A stretch of 64,000 bases of DNA from Acetobacter estunensis (GTDB lineage Bacteria > Pseudomonadota > Alphaproteobacteria > Acetobacterales > Acetobacteraceae), in the NCBI RefSeq assembly GCF_011516945.1, contig NZ_WOTH01000010.1, positions 1-64,000 of the forward strand. The letters run 5' to 3'. Positions 37,466-45,529 of this stretch are shown piece by piece (the stretch's first letter is position 1; the number at the start of each line of letters is the position of its first letter). The notes beneath the pieces are model-generated. The model searched no databases, was not told the origin of the DNA, and worked only from the letters and a program-made list of their open reading frames with translations. Both the position numbers and the translations under genes were made by a program.

Positions 37466-37846
37466 TCAGGGAAGTTTGCTCGTCGCCACACGCCAGGGCC
37501 TCTTGCGCGCCATTTTCGGACGCCCCGGCAAAAGGCTGAGCTTCAGGCTGAGTTCGCCCATCTCGATCCGGGCATGCAGTTCGTTCCAGATCGTGTCGGG
37601 ATCCACGCCCTGATCCTTCCACAACGCCACAAGCCCTTCGAGAAAGCGCGCGCTGCTGTCCACAACAGTCGTCCTGTCCTGCATCATGGCGGCTGCCGCG
37701 CAGACAGCGGCTTCGCCCCCCAGTTCACAGGCCAGCGTCCGGGTGCGCAGAGACCGTATCTCCGGCGAGACGGGCTGCTCCCCGTCCGCCTTCCGTTCGA
37801 GAAATGGCGCGAGGGTTGCAGCGGCGCCGGGCTGTGATCCTGTCAT
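37466..37846 (-). CDS. Hypothetical protein downstream of the GH108 gene
   Basis: 126 residues from the inner ATG at 37846; the frame also opens with TTG at 37882. No family recognised. It is helical and Ala-rich, with two blocks that look folded (CAAAAMMQDRTTVVD and WNELHARIEMGELSL) and a basic C-terminus. It lies about 60 bases after the muramidase-like gene on the same strand and may be its partner. No signal peptide or membrane segment is visible. GGGAG sits too close to this ATG, so the start is uncertain. The 128 bases between its stop and cvpA show no feature. Confidence 0.5.
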   Translation of the reverse strand: MTGSQPGAAATLAPFLERKADGEQPVSPEIRSLRTRTLACELGGEAAVCAAAAMMQDRTTVVDSSARFLEGLVALWKDQGVDPDTIWNELHARIEMGELSLKLSLLPGRPKMARKRPWRVATSKLP

Positions 37847-37904
37847 TCTCCCATCATGACGACGATCGGGAGGCGGGGTCAATCACGCAAGCGCGATCAC
37901 ACGC

Positions 37905-38678
37905 TCATGCCTGCCCGGTCCAAGAGGGTGTCGCGGCCTCCCGCACAGCGGCGGCACTGACCATTGCGAGTGCCGTTTCGGTGCGCCGGCGCGTGCGCGC
38001 CAGCCAGCCGCGGCCCCATCGCCGGAAGCCGACCTTGGCGCGATAATCCCGGGTCTGCATGCCTGAGAGCACCAGCACCATGAGCAGTCCCATGCCGTCG
38101 CGACGCGCAAGGGCCCGCCGCACTTCCGGACCGATTCCGCTGCTGGGCGGCAGGCCGAGGCGCTCATGCAGGATGGACAGACCATCGGGATCCAACTGTG
38201 AGAGCAGGTCTTCCATGGTGACGCTGGCCAATGCCGCCAGTGAACGGGGCCCGATCTGCCCGTCGGGTGTTGCACCGACCATGCGCTGCAGAAGCGAAGC
38301 GGAAGGATAAAGGCCGCAGTTCCAGCCGAAATCGAACACCATCAGGTCAAGTCCCGCCGGAAGCGCGGAACAGCCGAGCGGATTCCAGAAGCGCGAGCGG
38401 GCAATCGCATCGAACGTGGCAAGATCGAGCGTGCGCATATCCTCGGCCGTCGGAACCGCCGGTTTCATCCATGCCGCGAGAAGAGCGGCCGAAACGCCAT
38501 GACAACTCCCAATCAGCGTGCCGCGACCGCCCTTGTCATCGGGCAGCCAGTTTCCGGCATCCTTGGGGTCGTCGCTGTACCCTCCCTCGGCAGTACGAAC
38601 GAAATCGAGGCAGGCATCGAAATTCTGGCCGGTCAAAGGGACGGTCTCCGGGGCTGGCAGGGATTTCCGGTCGGGCAC
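37905..38678 (-). CDS. GH108-family muramidase-like protein
   Basis: 257 residues. The signature VRTAEGGYSDDPKDAGNW near residue 30 carries the catalytic Glu of glycoside hydrolase family 108, found in phage endolysins and in the TtsA-type enzymes that help secrete toxins. Further family features are SRFWNPLG and GLDLMVFDFGWNCG. There is no signal peptide, as for holin-dependent or export-coupled lysins. No holin or other phage genes are adjacent, so it may be a domesticated lysin. The C-terminal 60 residues are basic. Confidence 0.8.
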   Translation of the reverse strand: MPDRKSLPAPETVPLTGQNFDACLDFVRTAEGGYSDDPKDAGNWLPDDKGGRGTLIGSCHGVSAALLAAWMKPAVPTAEDMRTLDLATFDAIARSRFWNPLGCSALPAGLDLMVFDFGWNCGLYPSASLLQRMVGATPDGQIGPRSLAALASVTMEDLLSQLDPDGLSILHERLGLPPSSGIGPEVRRALARRDGMGLLMVLVLSGMQTRDYRAKVGFRRWGRGWLARTRRRTETALAMVSAAAVREAATPSWTGQA

Positions 38679-38743
38679 GCTGCAATCGCGCCCGACAGCG
38701 GGTTTTCCCCAACCTAACCGTCTCCATTGGTCCAGCCTTCACC

Positions 38744-39232
38744 TCACGGCATGCGCTGCGGAACAAGAATATCGGCAAACCGTCCCTTCATCGCCGCCAG
38801 CGCATCGGCCACCGACAGACGCACCTGAATGCCCCGACCGCCCCCGTTCATGAGAATACACGGCAGGCTTTCCGCCTCCTGCGCCACCACGGTCGGCACC
38901 ACGCGACGCTGCCCGAAAGGGCTGATCCCACCCAGTCTGTAACCGGTGATCCGCTCGGCATCCGGCTGCTTCATCATCGCTGCGCTGCGTCCCGAAAAAG
39001 CTGCCGCCAGTTTTTTCATGCTGAGTTCCCGCGCCACGGGAATGACGGCGCAGACGGGCTTGCCGTCCACCTCGGCCATCAGCGTCTTGAAGACCCGCTC
39101 CTCCGGCTCTCCCACAGCCGCCGCCGCATGCACGCCGAGTTTTCCGACCGAAGGGTCATACTCATATTCAAGCGTCTCGAAAGTGATCCCCTGCCGCCGG
39201 AGAAATGCGGTTGCGGGGGTGGTCCTGCTCAT
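38744..39232 (-). CDS. ybaK: YbaK/EbsC-type Cys-tRNA(Pro) deacylase
   Basis: 162 residues, the normal YbaK length. It removes Cys wrongly attached to tRNA-Pro. The catalytic Lys lies in ERVFKTLMAEV, followed by VIPVARELSMKKLA and the GYRLGGISPFGQRR block typical of YbaK. It sits about 70 bases after the helicase gene on the same strand. Confidence 0.92.
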   Translation of the reverse strand: MSRTTPATAFLRRQGITFETLEYEYDPSVGKLGVHAAAAVGEPEERVFKTLMAEVDGKPVCAVIPVARELSMKKLAAAFSGRSAAMMKQPDAERITGYRLGGISPFGQRRVVPTVVAQEAESLPCILMNGGGRGIQVRLSVADALAAMKGRFADILVPQRMP

Positions 39233-39257
39233 TGTCCTGCTCCGGTCACGTCACATG

Positions 39258-39289
39258 AGAAGGGCGGGACCTGACGGCCCCGCCCTTCT
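39258..39289 (-). terminator. GC-rich hairpin between the helicase and ybaK genes
   Basis: An 11-bp inverted repeat (39258-39268 with 39279-39289) follows the helicase stop. It may reduce read-through into ybaK or stabilise the upstream message. It lacks a T-run, so rho-independent termination is doubtful. Confidence 0.4.
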
Positions 39290-39302
39290 GCATAATCTTG
39301 CC

Positions 39303-40589
39303 TCACGCGACGACGCGGCGTCCACGACTGCGACCACCGCCGCCTCCCGGGGCGCCACCCCGGCCCGACGGGCCACCTCGACCGCCGCCACCGCCACGAC
39401 CTCGGCCACCTCCCCCCAGCACGGGAGGACGCAGCTTGGAGTGTTCGGCCACATCGGAATGATAGGGATGATCGCGCACCACCGGAACATCCTTGCCGAT
39501 CGTGCGTTCGATGTCGCGCAGCCACGCGCGCTGCTCGGGATCGCAGAAGGAGACGGCCCAGCCTTCACGTCCCGCACGCGCCGTACGACCGATACGATGC
39601 ACATAACTCTCGGGAATGTTGGGCAGATCGTAGTTGAAGACATGACTCACATCGTCAACATCGATACCACGTGCCGCGATGTCGGTCGCCACCAGCACCT
39701 TGACGGTGCCGGCACGGAAACCCGCCATGGCCCGCTCACGCGCGCCCTGCGACTTGTTGCCGTGAATGGCCTCAGCCGTGATGTCATTGCGATTGAGGAA
39801 CTCGGCCACCTTGTTGGCCTCGTGCTTCATCAGCGTGAACACCACCGCACGGACAACCTTGGGCGACTCCAGCAACATCAGGAGCGCGTCCTTTTTCTTG
39901 TCCGGCTCCACGAACATCACGGCCTGACGGATGCGATCCACCGTGCTGGACGGCGGCGTCACTTCCACCGTCACCGGATCGCGCAACAGGCTGCCCGCAA
40001 GTTCGGTGATGCTCTGCGGCATGGTGGCCGAGAACAGCAGTGTCTGACGATCACGCGGCAGCGACGCCACGATGCGGCGGATATCGCGCACGAAGCCCAT
40101 GTCGAGCATCCGGTCGGCCTCATCGAGGACGAGGATTTCCAAGCCGTGCAGGTCGATATAGCCCTGCCCCATCAGGTCGAGAAGACGACCGGGAGCTGCG
40201 ACAAGCACATCCACACCGCGGCGCATGGCCTCGATCTGGCGTCCCTGTCCCACACCGCCGAAGATGACGGTGTGGGTAAACTTCATGTGGCGCGCGTAGG
40301 CCTTGAAGCTCTCATCGATCTGAGACGCCAGTTCGCGCGTGGGGGCAAGCACCAGGGTGCGCGCGCCTTTGGGCGCGGCCGGCTTCCGGTGCGTGAGAAG
40401 ATGATGGAGAATGGGCAGGGCAAAAGCCGCTGTCTTTCCCGTGCCCGTCTGGGCAAGCCCGAGAAGATCCCGTCCTTCGAGCAGGTGCGGTATGGACTGC
40501 GCCTGAATCGGGGTCGGTTGCGTGTAGCCCTCCTCGGCAAGTGCCCTCAGTAACGGCTCGGCCAGCCGGAGGTCGGCAAACGTGGTCAT
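39303..40589 (-). CDS. DEAD-box RNA helicase (RhlE-like)
   Basis: 428 residues from MTTFADLRL. Q-motif and motifs in order: PTPIQAQSIP, AQTGTGKTAAF, PTRELASQI, VLDEADRMLDMG, SATMP, GIDVDDVSHVFNYDLP and HRIGRTARAG. RhlE/CsdA-type helicases unwind structured RNA, often in ribosome assembly or cold adaptation. The last 35 residues form a Gly/Arg-rich RGG-like tail. A 90-nt in-frame upstream extension has no support. The 281-base gap upstream (40590-40871) shows no gene; a long 5' leader is possible. Confidence 0.93.
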   Translation of the reverse strand: MTTFADLRLAEPLLRALAEEGYTQPTPIQAQSIPHLLEGRDLLGLAQTGTGKTAAFALPILHHLLTHRKPAAPKGARTLVLAPTRELASQIDESFKAYARHMKFTHTVIFGGVGQGRQIEAMRRGVDVLVAAPGRLLDLMGQGYIDLHGLEILVLDEADRMLDMGFVRDIRRIVASLPRDRQTLLFSATMPQSITELAGSLLRDPVTVEVTPPSSTVDRIRQAVMFVEPDKKKDALLMLLESPKVVRAVVFTLMKHEANKVAEFLNRNDITAEAIHGNKSQGARERAMAGFRAGTVKVLVATDIAARGIDVDDVSHVFNYDLPNIPESYVHRIGRTARAGREGWAVSFCDPEQRAWLRDIERTIGKDVPVVRDHPYHSDVAEHSKLRPPVLGGGGRGRGGGGGRGGPSGRGGAPGGGGGRSRGRRVVA

Positions 40590-40871
40590 CAGATAAAAAC
40601 ACCTCCGGGTGTGTTCTGGAGTGTCGGGAGTCTGTCCCGACGTCATCTTGGGATCCGAGAGGCACGACATCCCACCCACAACAGAGCGTTTTCGCTCTTA
40701 TCAGGATGGGTCTCAGGCTTTCCGGTCCGCAATCAACCGGGACGTGCACACTATGGGATATGGTGACTTCCGGCCGTGATCATTGCGTCCAGTTCATGGG
40801 CCGTATCCGGAAAACAAGTATCTTACATACATGAAATTGCCACGATGTTCAATATGCGATTGCCTCTCAGC

Positions 40872-41780
40872 TTAGGGATTTCCGACCACACTCCGCGCCA
40901 TCGCGACAGCCCCGTCAATGGCATGAGCAGACGGCAGAAAAGGCAGCCCACACATCTCTTCAGGCCACCGGGAAAGCAAGGTTTCCGCCAACCCACCAAC
41001 CAGTCCCAGCGGCAGAGCTTCCCACTGCGCTCCGGCAAGAAGGGCACGCCCGATTTCAGCAACTTCCCTTGCTGCCGCATCAAGAATACGACCCGATACG
41101 TCCTCTCCCTCCTGCGCCAAAGCCACCACTAACGGCGTCACACTGGCGAACTCAGCCGCCGTGGCCCCCACACTCCACGTAAGCGGGTCTTTTTCCCCTT
41201 CCCGGGCAAGATGCGCCCGCAACCTTCGTGCAAGCCGTGAGGTCGACCGCCGCCCATCTGCCACCTTCAACATGTGACGAATTGCAACAAGCCCGATCCA
41301 CGCGCCGCCTCCCTCATCGCTCTGGGGGAAGCCCCATCCACCCACACGGCGCGTTTCCTCACCACGCAACGCGAATCCGACAGTGCCAGTGCCCACTGCC
41401 ACAATGGCCCCATCTCTGCCCTCATGTGCTCCAAGGCAGGAGGTGAAGGCATCGGTGCGAATGGCCATCTCGGCAAATTCGGGACAGAGCGCCCGGACGC
41501 GTGCGGCGCAACCGCTCACCTCAGCCCCCGCCAGCCCAGCCCCTGCCACCAGTCGCAGTGCACCGGACGTCACCATATCGGCTGACAGCCCCGCCTGCGC
41601 GAGCGCCTCCTGACAGGCAGCCCGGATGGAGTTCACGGCCTGCGCCGTATCGCTCGCGATATTGGCCGGACCGCCGCGCACTTCGCTCAGCGTGCGCCCC
41701 TTCGGCGTGACAAGCCGCAGAACCGTCTTGCTCGCACCGCCGTCGATGCCCACCAGAAGTGTCTGCGGCGTGTTCTTCAC
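40872..41780 (-). CDS. BadF/BadG-type ATPase, N-acetylglucosamine-kinase-like
   Basis: 302 residues from a GTG. The ASKHA fold shows in VGIDGGASKTVLRL (phosphate 1), AIVAVGTGTVGFAL (phosphate 2) and GLVGGLAETLLSRWP (adenosine). GGWGFPQSDEGGGAWIG resembles N-acetylglucosamine kinases, which is the best guess; a different sugar or an activator role is possible. The start overlaps the metW stop (GTGA), so it is the third gene of metX-metW-kinase. Confidence 0.85.
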   Translation of the reverse strand: MKNTPQTLLVGIDGGASKTVLRLVTPKGRTLSEVRGGPANIASDTAQAVNSIRAACQEALAQAGLSADMVTSGALRLVAGAGLAGAEVSGCAARVRALCPEFAEMAIRTDAFTSCLGAHEGRDGAIVAVGTGTVGFALRGEETRRVGGWGFPQSDEGGGAWIGLVAIRHMLKVADGRRSTSRLARRLRAHLAREGEKDPLTWSVGATAAEFASVTPLVVALAQEGEDVSGRILDAAAREVAEIGRALLAGAQWEALPLGLVGGLAETLLSRWPEEMCGLPFLPSAHAIDGAVAMARSVVGNP

Positions 41781-42412
41781 GACCGTTTCAGACGAGCGCC
41801 ACGCGAGGCGGAGCGACCTTTACCCAGCAGAAACAGCGCCTGTTCGCCAAACAGGTTGGCCAACCGGATGGAACGTCGCCATGGGGCGCGCTCGCCCTCT
41901 TCGTCTACTGCCATCCATTCATGGACACGGTAGCCATCTTCCCGACAGAGGGCGAGAAAGTCACGAATGGTGCAGGGATGGATGTTGGGCGTGGCATACC
42001 ACGGCGTGTTCCAGACCGCCGTGTTGGGCATACGCCCGTTCAACAGCAGCTTGAGCCGTAATTCCCAGTGCCCGAAATTGGGAAAGGACACGATGGCGTG
42101 TTCCCCGATGCGCAGCATCTGCCGCAGCACCTCACGCGGGCGCTCCACAGCCTGCAAGGTGCGCTGAAGCACCACATAGTCGAAGCTGTTGTCGGGGTAA
42201 TGCGCCAGATCGTGATCCGCATCGCCATGCACCACGGGCAATCCGTGCGCCACGGCGCGCGTGACCTCGCCCATGTCGATCTCGATGCCCTGCGCGTCGC
42301 ACCCGCGCGTGCGGTAGAGATGATCGATCAGCGAGCCATCCCCGCTGCCGACATCCAGCACCCGCGTGCCGGGCGTAATCATGCCCGCGATCAGTCTTTG
42401 GTCCAGCCGCAT
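41777..42412 (-). CDS. metW: Methionine biosynthesis protein MetW
   Basis: 211 residues. A SAM-dependent methyltransferase-like fold (RVLDVGSGDGSLIDHL, then VSFPNFGHWELRLKLL and NTPWYATPNIHPCTI). MetW partners with MetX in alphaproteobacterial methionine synthesis. It starts one base after the metX stop, the usual pair. The upstream extension of its frame overlaps metX and is not supported. Confidence 0.94.
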   Translation of the reverse strand: MRLDQRLIAGMITPGTRVLDVGSGDGSLIDHLYRTRGCDAQGIEIDMGEVTRAVAHGLPVVHGDADHDLAHYPDNSFDYVVLQRTLQAVERPREVLRQMLRIGEHAIVSFPNFGHWELRLKLLLNGRMPNTAVWNTPWYATPNIHPCTIRDFLALCREDGYRVHEWMAVDEEGERAPWRRSIRLANLFGEQALFLLGKGRSASRGARLKRS

Positions 42413-42413
42413 G

Positions 42414-43616
42414 TCAGCCCGCTCCTCCCCTGACCCGTGCAGGCAGGTCCGCATGTTCCGCCACACCCGAGAGGAAACCGCGCACCGTGCGGTCGAAATC
42501 CGGCTCATCGAGCAGGAAGGCGTCATGCCCCTTGTCCGTCTCGATCTCCACGGAGGAGACATTGGCCCCCGCCCGCATCAGCGCGCGCACCAGCGTGCGG
42601 GACTGGGAGGTGGGAAACAGCCAGTCGGACGAGAACGACACGACACAGAACCGCGTGCGCGTGCCCGCAAAGGCATCTGCCAGATCGCCGTCGCTCTCGG
42701 CGGCAATGTCCATCCAGTCCATCGCGCGGGTGATGGTGAGATAGGAATTGGCATCGAACCGCCGCACGAAGCTCGACCCCTGATGCCGCAGATAGGACTC
42801 GACCTCGAAAATCTCACCGAACATCGACAGAGAGCCACCACTGCACGGCTGGTTGGGCGTGCCGTCGGATTTGCGGACACGTCGCCCGAACTTTCGCGTC
42901 AGCGCGTCCTCCGAAAGATAGGTGATGTGCGCCATCATCCGCGCCACGGCGAGGCCGCGCGCGGGAATGACACCCGCTTCCCAGTAGCGCCCTCCGTGCC
43001 AGTCCGGGTCCGCGAAGATGGCCTGACGGCTGACCTCGTTGAACGCGATGTTCTGCGCCGAATGGAATGCGGATGTCGCGATCGGCATCGCCGCCTTCAC
43101 CATCTCGGGATAGGTCGTGGCCCATTCCAGCACCTGCATCCCGCCCATGGACCCGCCCACCACGGCAAACAGATGCTCGATCCCCAGACTGCGCACCAGA
43201 GCGTGCTGGGCGCGCACCATGTCGCGGATGGTGATGGGAGGAAACTCCGTGCCCCATGGTTCCGCGTCCGACGCCCCACGTGGCGAGCGCGGTCCGGTCG
43301 AGCCCATGCAACCGCCCAGCACATTGGAGCAGATGACAAAGAAACGGTCCGTGTCGATGGGGCGTCCCGGCCCCACCATGCGCTCCCACCAGCCACGCCG
43401 CCCCGTCACCGGATGCGTCTCCGCCACGTATTGATCGCCCGTCAGCGCGTGGCAAATGAGAATGGCGTTGTCGCGGGCCTCCGACAGCGTGCCGTAGGTC
43501 CGATAGGCGATCTCCACTGGCGCAAGCGTCATCCCGCAATCGAGCGTGAGACCTTCGGGGAAATGCGCGCGCTCATGCTCCACCACGGGAGCCGGAGCTA
43601 TGACTGTCTGATCCAT
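42414..43616 (-). CDS. metX: Homoserine O-acetyltransferase
   Basis: 400 residues from [10 protein letters not shown]. An alpha/beta hydrolase that activates homoserine with acetyl-CoA, first committed step to methionine. The nucleophile Ser lies in [14 protein letters not shown]; an Asp (SSDWLFP) and His (GHDAFLLD) complete the triad. [16 protein letters not shown] is the N-terminal family block. Some members use succinyl-CoA; that was not decided. I looked for a SAM riboswitch in the 96 bases upstream and recognised none. Confidence 0.94.
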   Translation of the reverse strand: MDQTVIAPAPVVEHERAHFPEGLTLDCGMTLAPVEIAYRTYGTLSEARDNAILICHALTGDQYVAETHPVTGRRGWWERMVGPGRPIDTDRFFVICSNVLGGCMGSTGPRSPRGASDAEPWGTEFPPITIRDMVRAQHALVRSLGIEHLFAVVGGSMGGMQVLEWATTYPEMVKAAMPIATSAFHSAQNIAFNEVSRQAIFADPDWHGGRYWEAGVIPARGLAVARMMAHITYLSEDALTRKFGRRVRKSDGTPNQPCSGGSLSMFGEIFEVESYLRHQGSSFVRRFDANSYLTITRAMDWMDIAAESDGDLADAFAGTRTRFCVVSFSSDWLFPTSQSRTLVRALMRAGANVSSVEIETDKGHDAFLLDEPDFDRTVRGFLSGVAEHADLPARVRGGAG

Positions 43617-43712
43617 GTTCCGGGCTTTCCACAGAGTGTCCGCCACATAGGGGCCAAATGACGCCGCGATCAAGCCGGATCACCCCACCGTGTCCGGCCC
43701 GACCCTCCGATG

Positions 43713-44441
43713 TCAGGGTTGCTCCTGCTCGTGTTCACCTTGCGCGATGCGTTGCTGCACCGCCTGCCGCCACGGCGCATCCTTGGGAGCCGCATCGAGA
43801 GCACGGCGATAAAGGTCGAGGCTGTCCGCACTGATATGCCCGGTTGCCCGGACCTGTTCCTCCGCCACTTCGATCGCCAGATCGGGCGCAAACCCGAGAT
43901 CGAGAGCCTTGCGCCACGCGGTCGCGGCATCCGCGTCATGCCCGCGCGCGGCCTCGGCCTGCCCCAGCAGGATATAGCCCTGTCGCAGACTGGGATCGTC
44001 GGCCGCCATGGTGGCCAACATCGCCTTGAGCTTGTCGATGGCCTCACCGGCCTTGGCGTCGCGCGCTTTGATCGCTTCCAGACGAGGCGCCAGCGGCTGA
44101 GCCGGAAAGCCCGGATGCCCCCCTGTGAGATAAAGCCCCACCGCCACTACGGGGATCAGCATCAACGCGACCACCACGCCCCAGCGTTTCGCCCGCTCGG
44201 TCGTGTCCGCAGGTGCGCGGTCAGCCACGAGAATGCGCCGCTGGATCTCGGTCTGCGCCACGATATGTTCCGCAGGCGCGATCATCCCCGACGCCAGATC
44301 GCGATCCAGTTCCACAAGCTGCGCCTCATGCAGCGCCAGCGCGGCGCTACGCTCGTCCCGCGCCACCGCACGGCGCCACAATGTCAGAAAAGCCGGCAGC
44401 AGTGTGATAACCGCCAGCGCGAGAAAACTCATCCAGATCAT
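43713..44441 (-). CDS. ccmI: Cytochrome c biogenesis protein CcmI
   Basis: 242 residues. Two membrane segments (FLALAVITLLPAFLTLW and VVVALMLIPVVAVGLYL) flank a basic cytoplasmic loop, with a TPR-like periplasmic tail after residue 120. CcmI holds apocytochrome c for the heme ligation complex. It ends the ccm operon, 33 bases after ccmH. Confidence 0.88.
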   Translation of the reverse strand: MIWMSFLALAVITLLPAFLTLWRRAVARDERSAALALHEAQLVELDRDLASGMIAPAEHIVAQTEIQRRILVADRAPADTTERAKRWGVVVALMLIPVVAVGLYLTGGHPGFPAQPLAPRLEAIKARDAKAGEAIDKLKAMLATMAADDPSLRQGYILLGQAEAARGHDADAATAWRKALDLGFAPDLAIEVAEEQVRATGHISADSLDLYRRALDAAPKDAPWRQAVQQRIAQGEHEQEQP

Positions 44442-44474
44442 ACCGTCGTCTTCTCGCTCTTGATGGATCGGACT

Positions 44475-44954
44475 TCACGCATCACGCCGCACCTCATCCA
44501 GCCGCGCCCGCTCCTCCTCGCTCAACGGCGCGGATTCGGGCGTGGAACGCCGACGAAACACGCGCAGCGCCGCGATCACACCCACGAGCAGCGCAAGCAG
44601 CGGCATGCCCCAAAGCAGCAACGTACTGATGGTGATCGGTGGGCTGAGGCGAATGAAGTTGCCATAGCGCGCCACCATCCAGTCGATGATCTGCCGGTCG
44701 CTCTCGCCTTTGGCCACATGCTCACGCACCACTTTGCGCAGATCCCGCGCCAGCCCCGCGCTGCTGTCCTCAATGGATTCGTTCTGGCACACCAGACAGC
44801 GCAACTGCGCCCCGATGGCCTCCGCCCGCGCTTCTTCCCTCGGATCGGGCAGCATCTCAGCGGGATCGTCCACTGCCAGCGCCGCCATGGGAGCCGCGAC
44901 AAGCAGCACCGCCAGAAGCGGCAGAACGCAGCGCAGACGCGCGAGGCTCCTCAT
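44475..44954 (-). CDS. ccmH: Cytochrome c maturation protein CcmH
   Basis: 159 residues. Signal peptide, then the redox motif RCLVCQNESIEDS (CxxC), helical bundle and one C-terminal membrane segment (LLLWGMPLLALLVGVIAAL). It reduces the haem-binding cysteines of apocytochrome c. It is the shorter CcmH/CycL form; TPR functions are in the separate ccmI. Starts inside the ccmG stop (ATGA). Confidence 0.93.
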   Translation of the reverse strand: MRSLARLRCVLPLLAVLLVAAPMAALAVDDPAEMLPDPREEARAEAIGAQLRCLVCQNESIEDSSAGLARDLRKVVREHVAKGESDRQIIDWMVARYGNFIRLSPPITISTLLLWGMPLLALLVGVIAALRVFRRRSTPESAPLSEEERARLDEVRRDA

Positions 44955-45529
44955 CGTGCCACCTTCGTCAGCGCAGCGTTCAGGCTCGTCCGCACATCTT
45001 CATTGTCCAGCCCGGCAGCGCTGTGCCAGACGATCAGGCCTCCCGGCGCGATCAGGAAACTCTCCGGCACGCCCGAGACGCCCCAGTCGATCGCCACCCG
45101 TCCCTCACGGTCGCTGCCGATACGGGCATACGGATTGCCAGCGTGTTTCAGCAGCCCCGCCGCGTTCTCGGGCTTGTCCTTGTAGGCCACGCCCCAAATC
45201 GGCACCTGTTTCTGCAGATCGAGCAGCGCCTGCATCTCCGCGATGCACGGAATGCACCATGAAGCGAAGAAATTGATCAGCACCGGGCTTTTGAGTGTAC
45301 GCAGATCAGCCGCCGCAAACCCTGTCCCCGGCGGCTGATCCACCAGCGTGAAGTCCGGCACGGGCCGCCCCGTCACAGGTGCGTTGATGTCATGCGGGTT
45401 GAACGCACCGGTCTGCATCCCCGACAGCATCTTCCAGAACGCCACGCCGCATACGCCGGCGCCCACCAAAGGCAGGCCCATCATCAGACGCCGCCGCGTC
45501 ACATTGTTGCGCTGCTGCTCATCGCTCAT
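44951..45529 (-). CDS. ccmG: Thiol:disulfide interchange protein CcmG (DsbE)
   Basis: 192 residues from MSDEQQRNN. A membrane anchor is followed by a thioredoxin fold with FFASWCIPCIAEM as active site and the VSGVPESFLIAPGG cis-Pro loop. It supplies electrons to CcmH. It overlaps the ccmF and ccmH genes by four bases each (ATGA). Confidence 0.93.
   Translation of the reverse strand: MSDEQQRNNVTRRRLMMGLPLVGAGVCGVAFWKMLSGMQTGAFNPHDINAPVTGRPVPDFTLVDQPPGTGFAAADLRTLKSPVLINFFASWCIPCIAEMQALLDLQKQVPIWGVAYKDKPENAAGLLKHAGNPYARIGSDREGRVAIDWGVSGVPESFLIAPGGLIVWHSAAGLDNEDVRTSLNAALTKVAR

Noticed and set aside
43617-43712. Possible SAM riboswitch before metX
   Set aside because: Known metX leaders in alphaproteobacteria were looked for by eye; no recognisable SAM-II core was seen.
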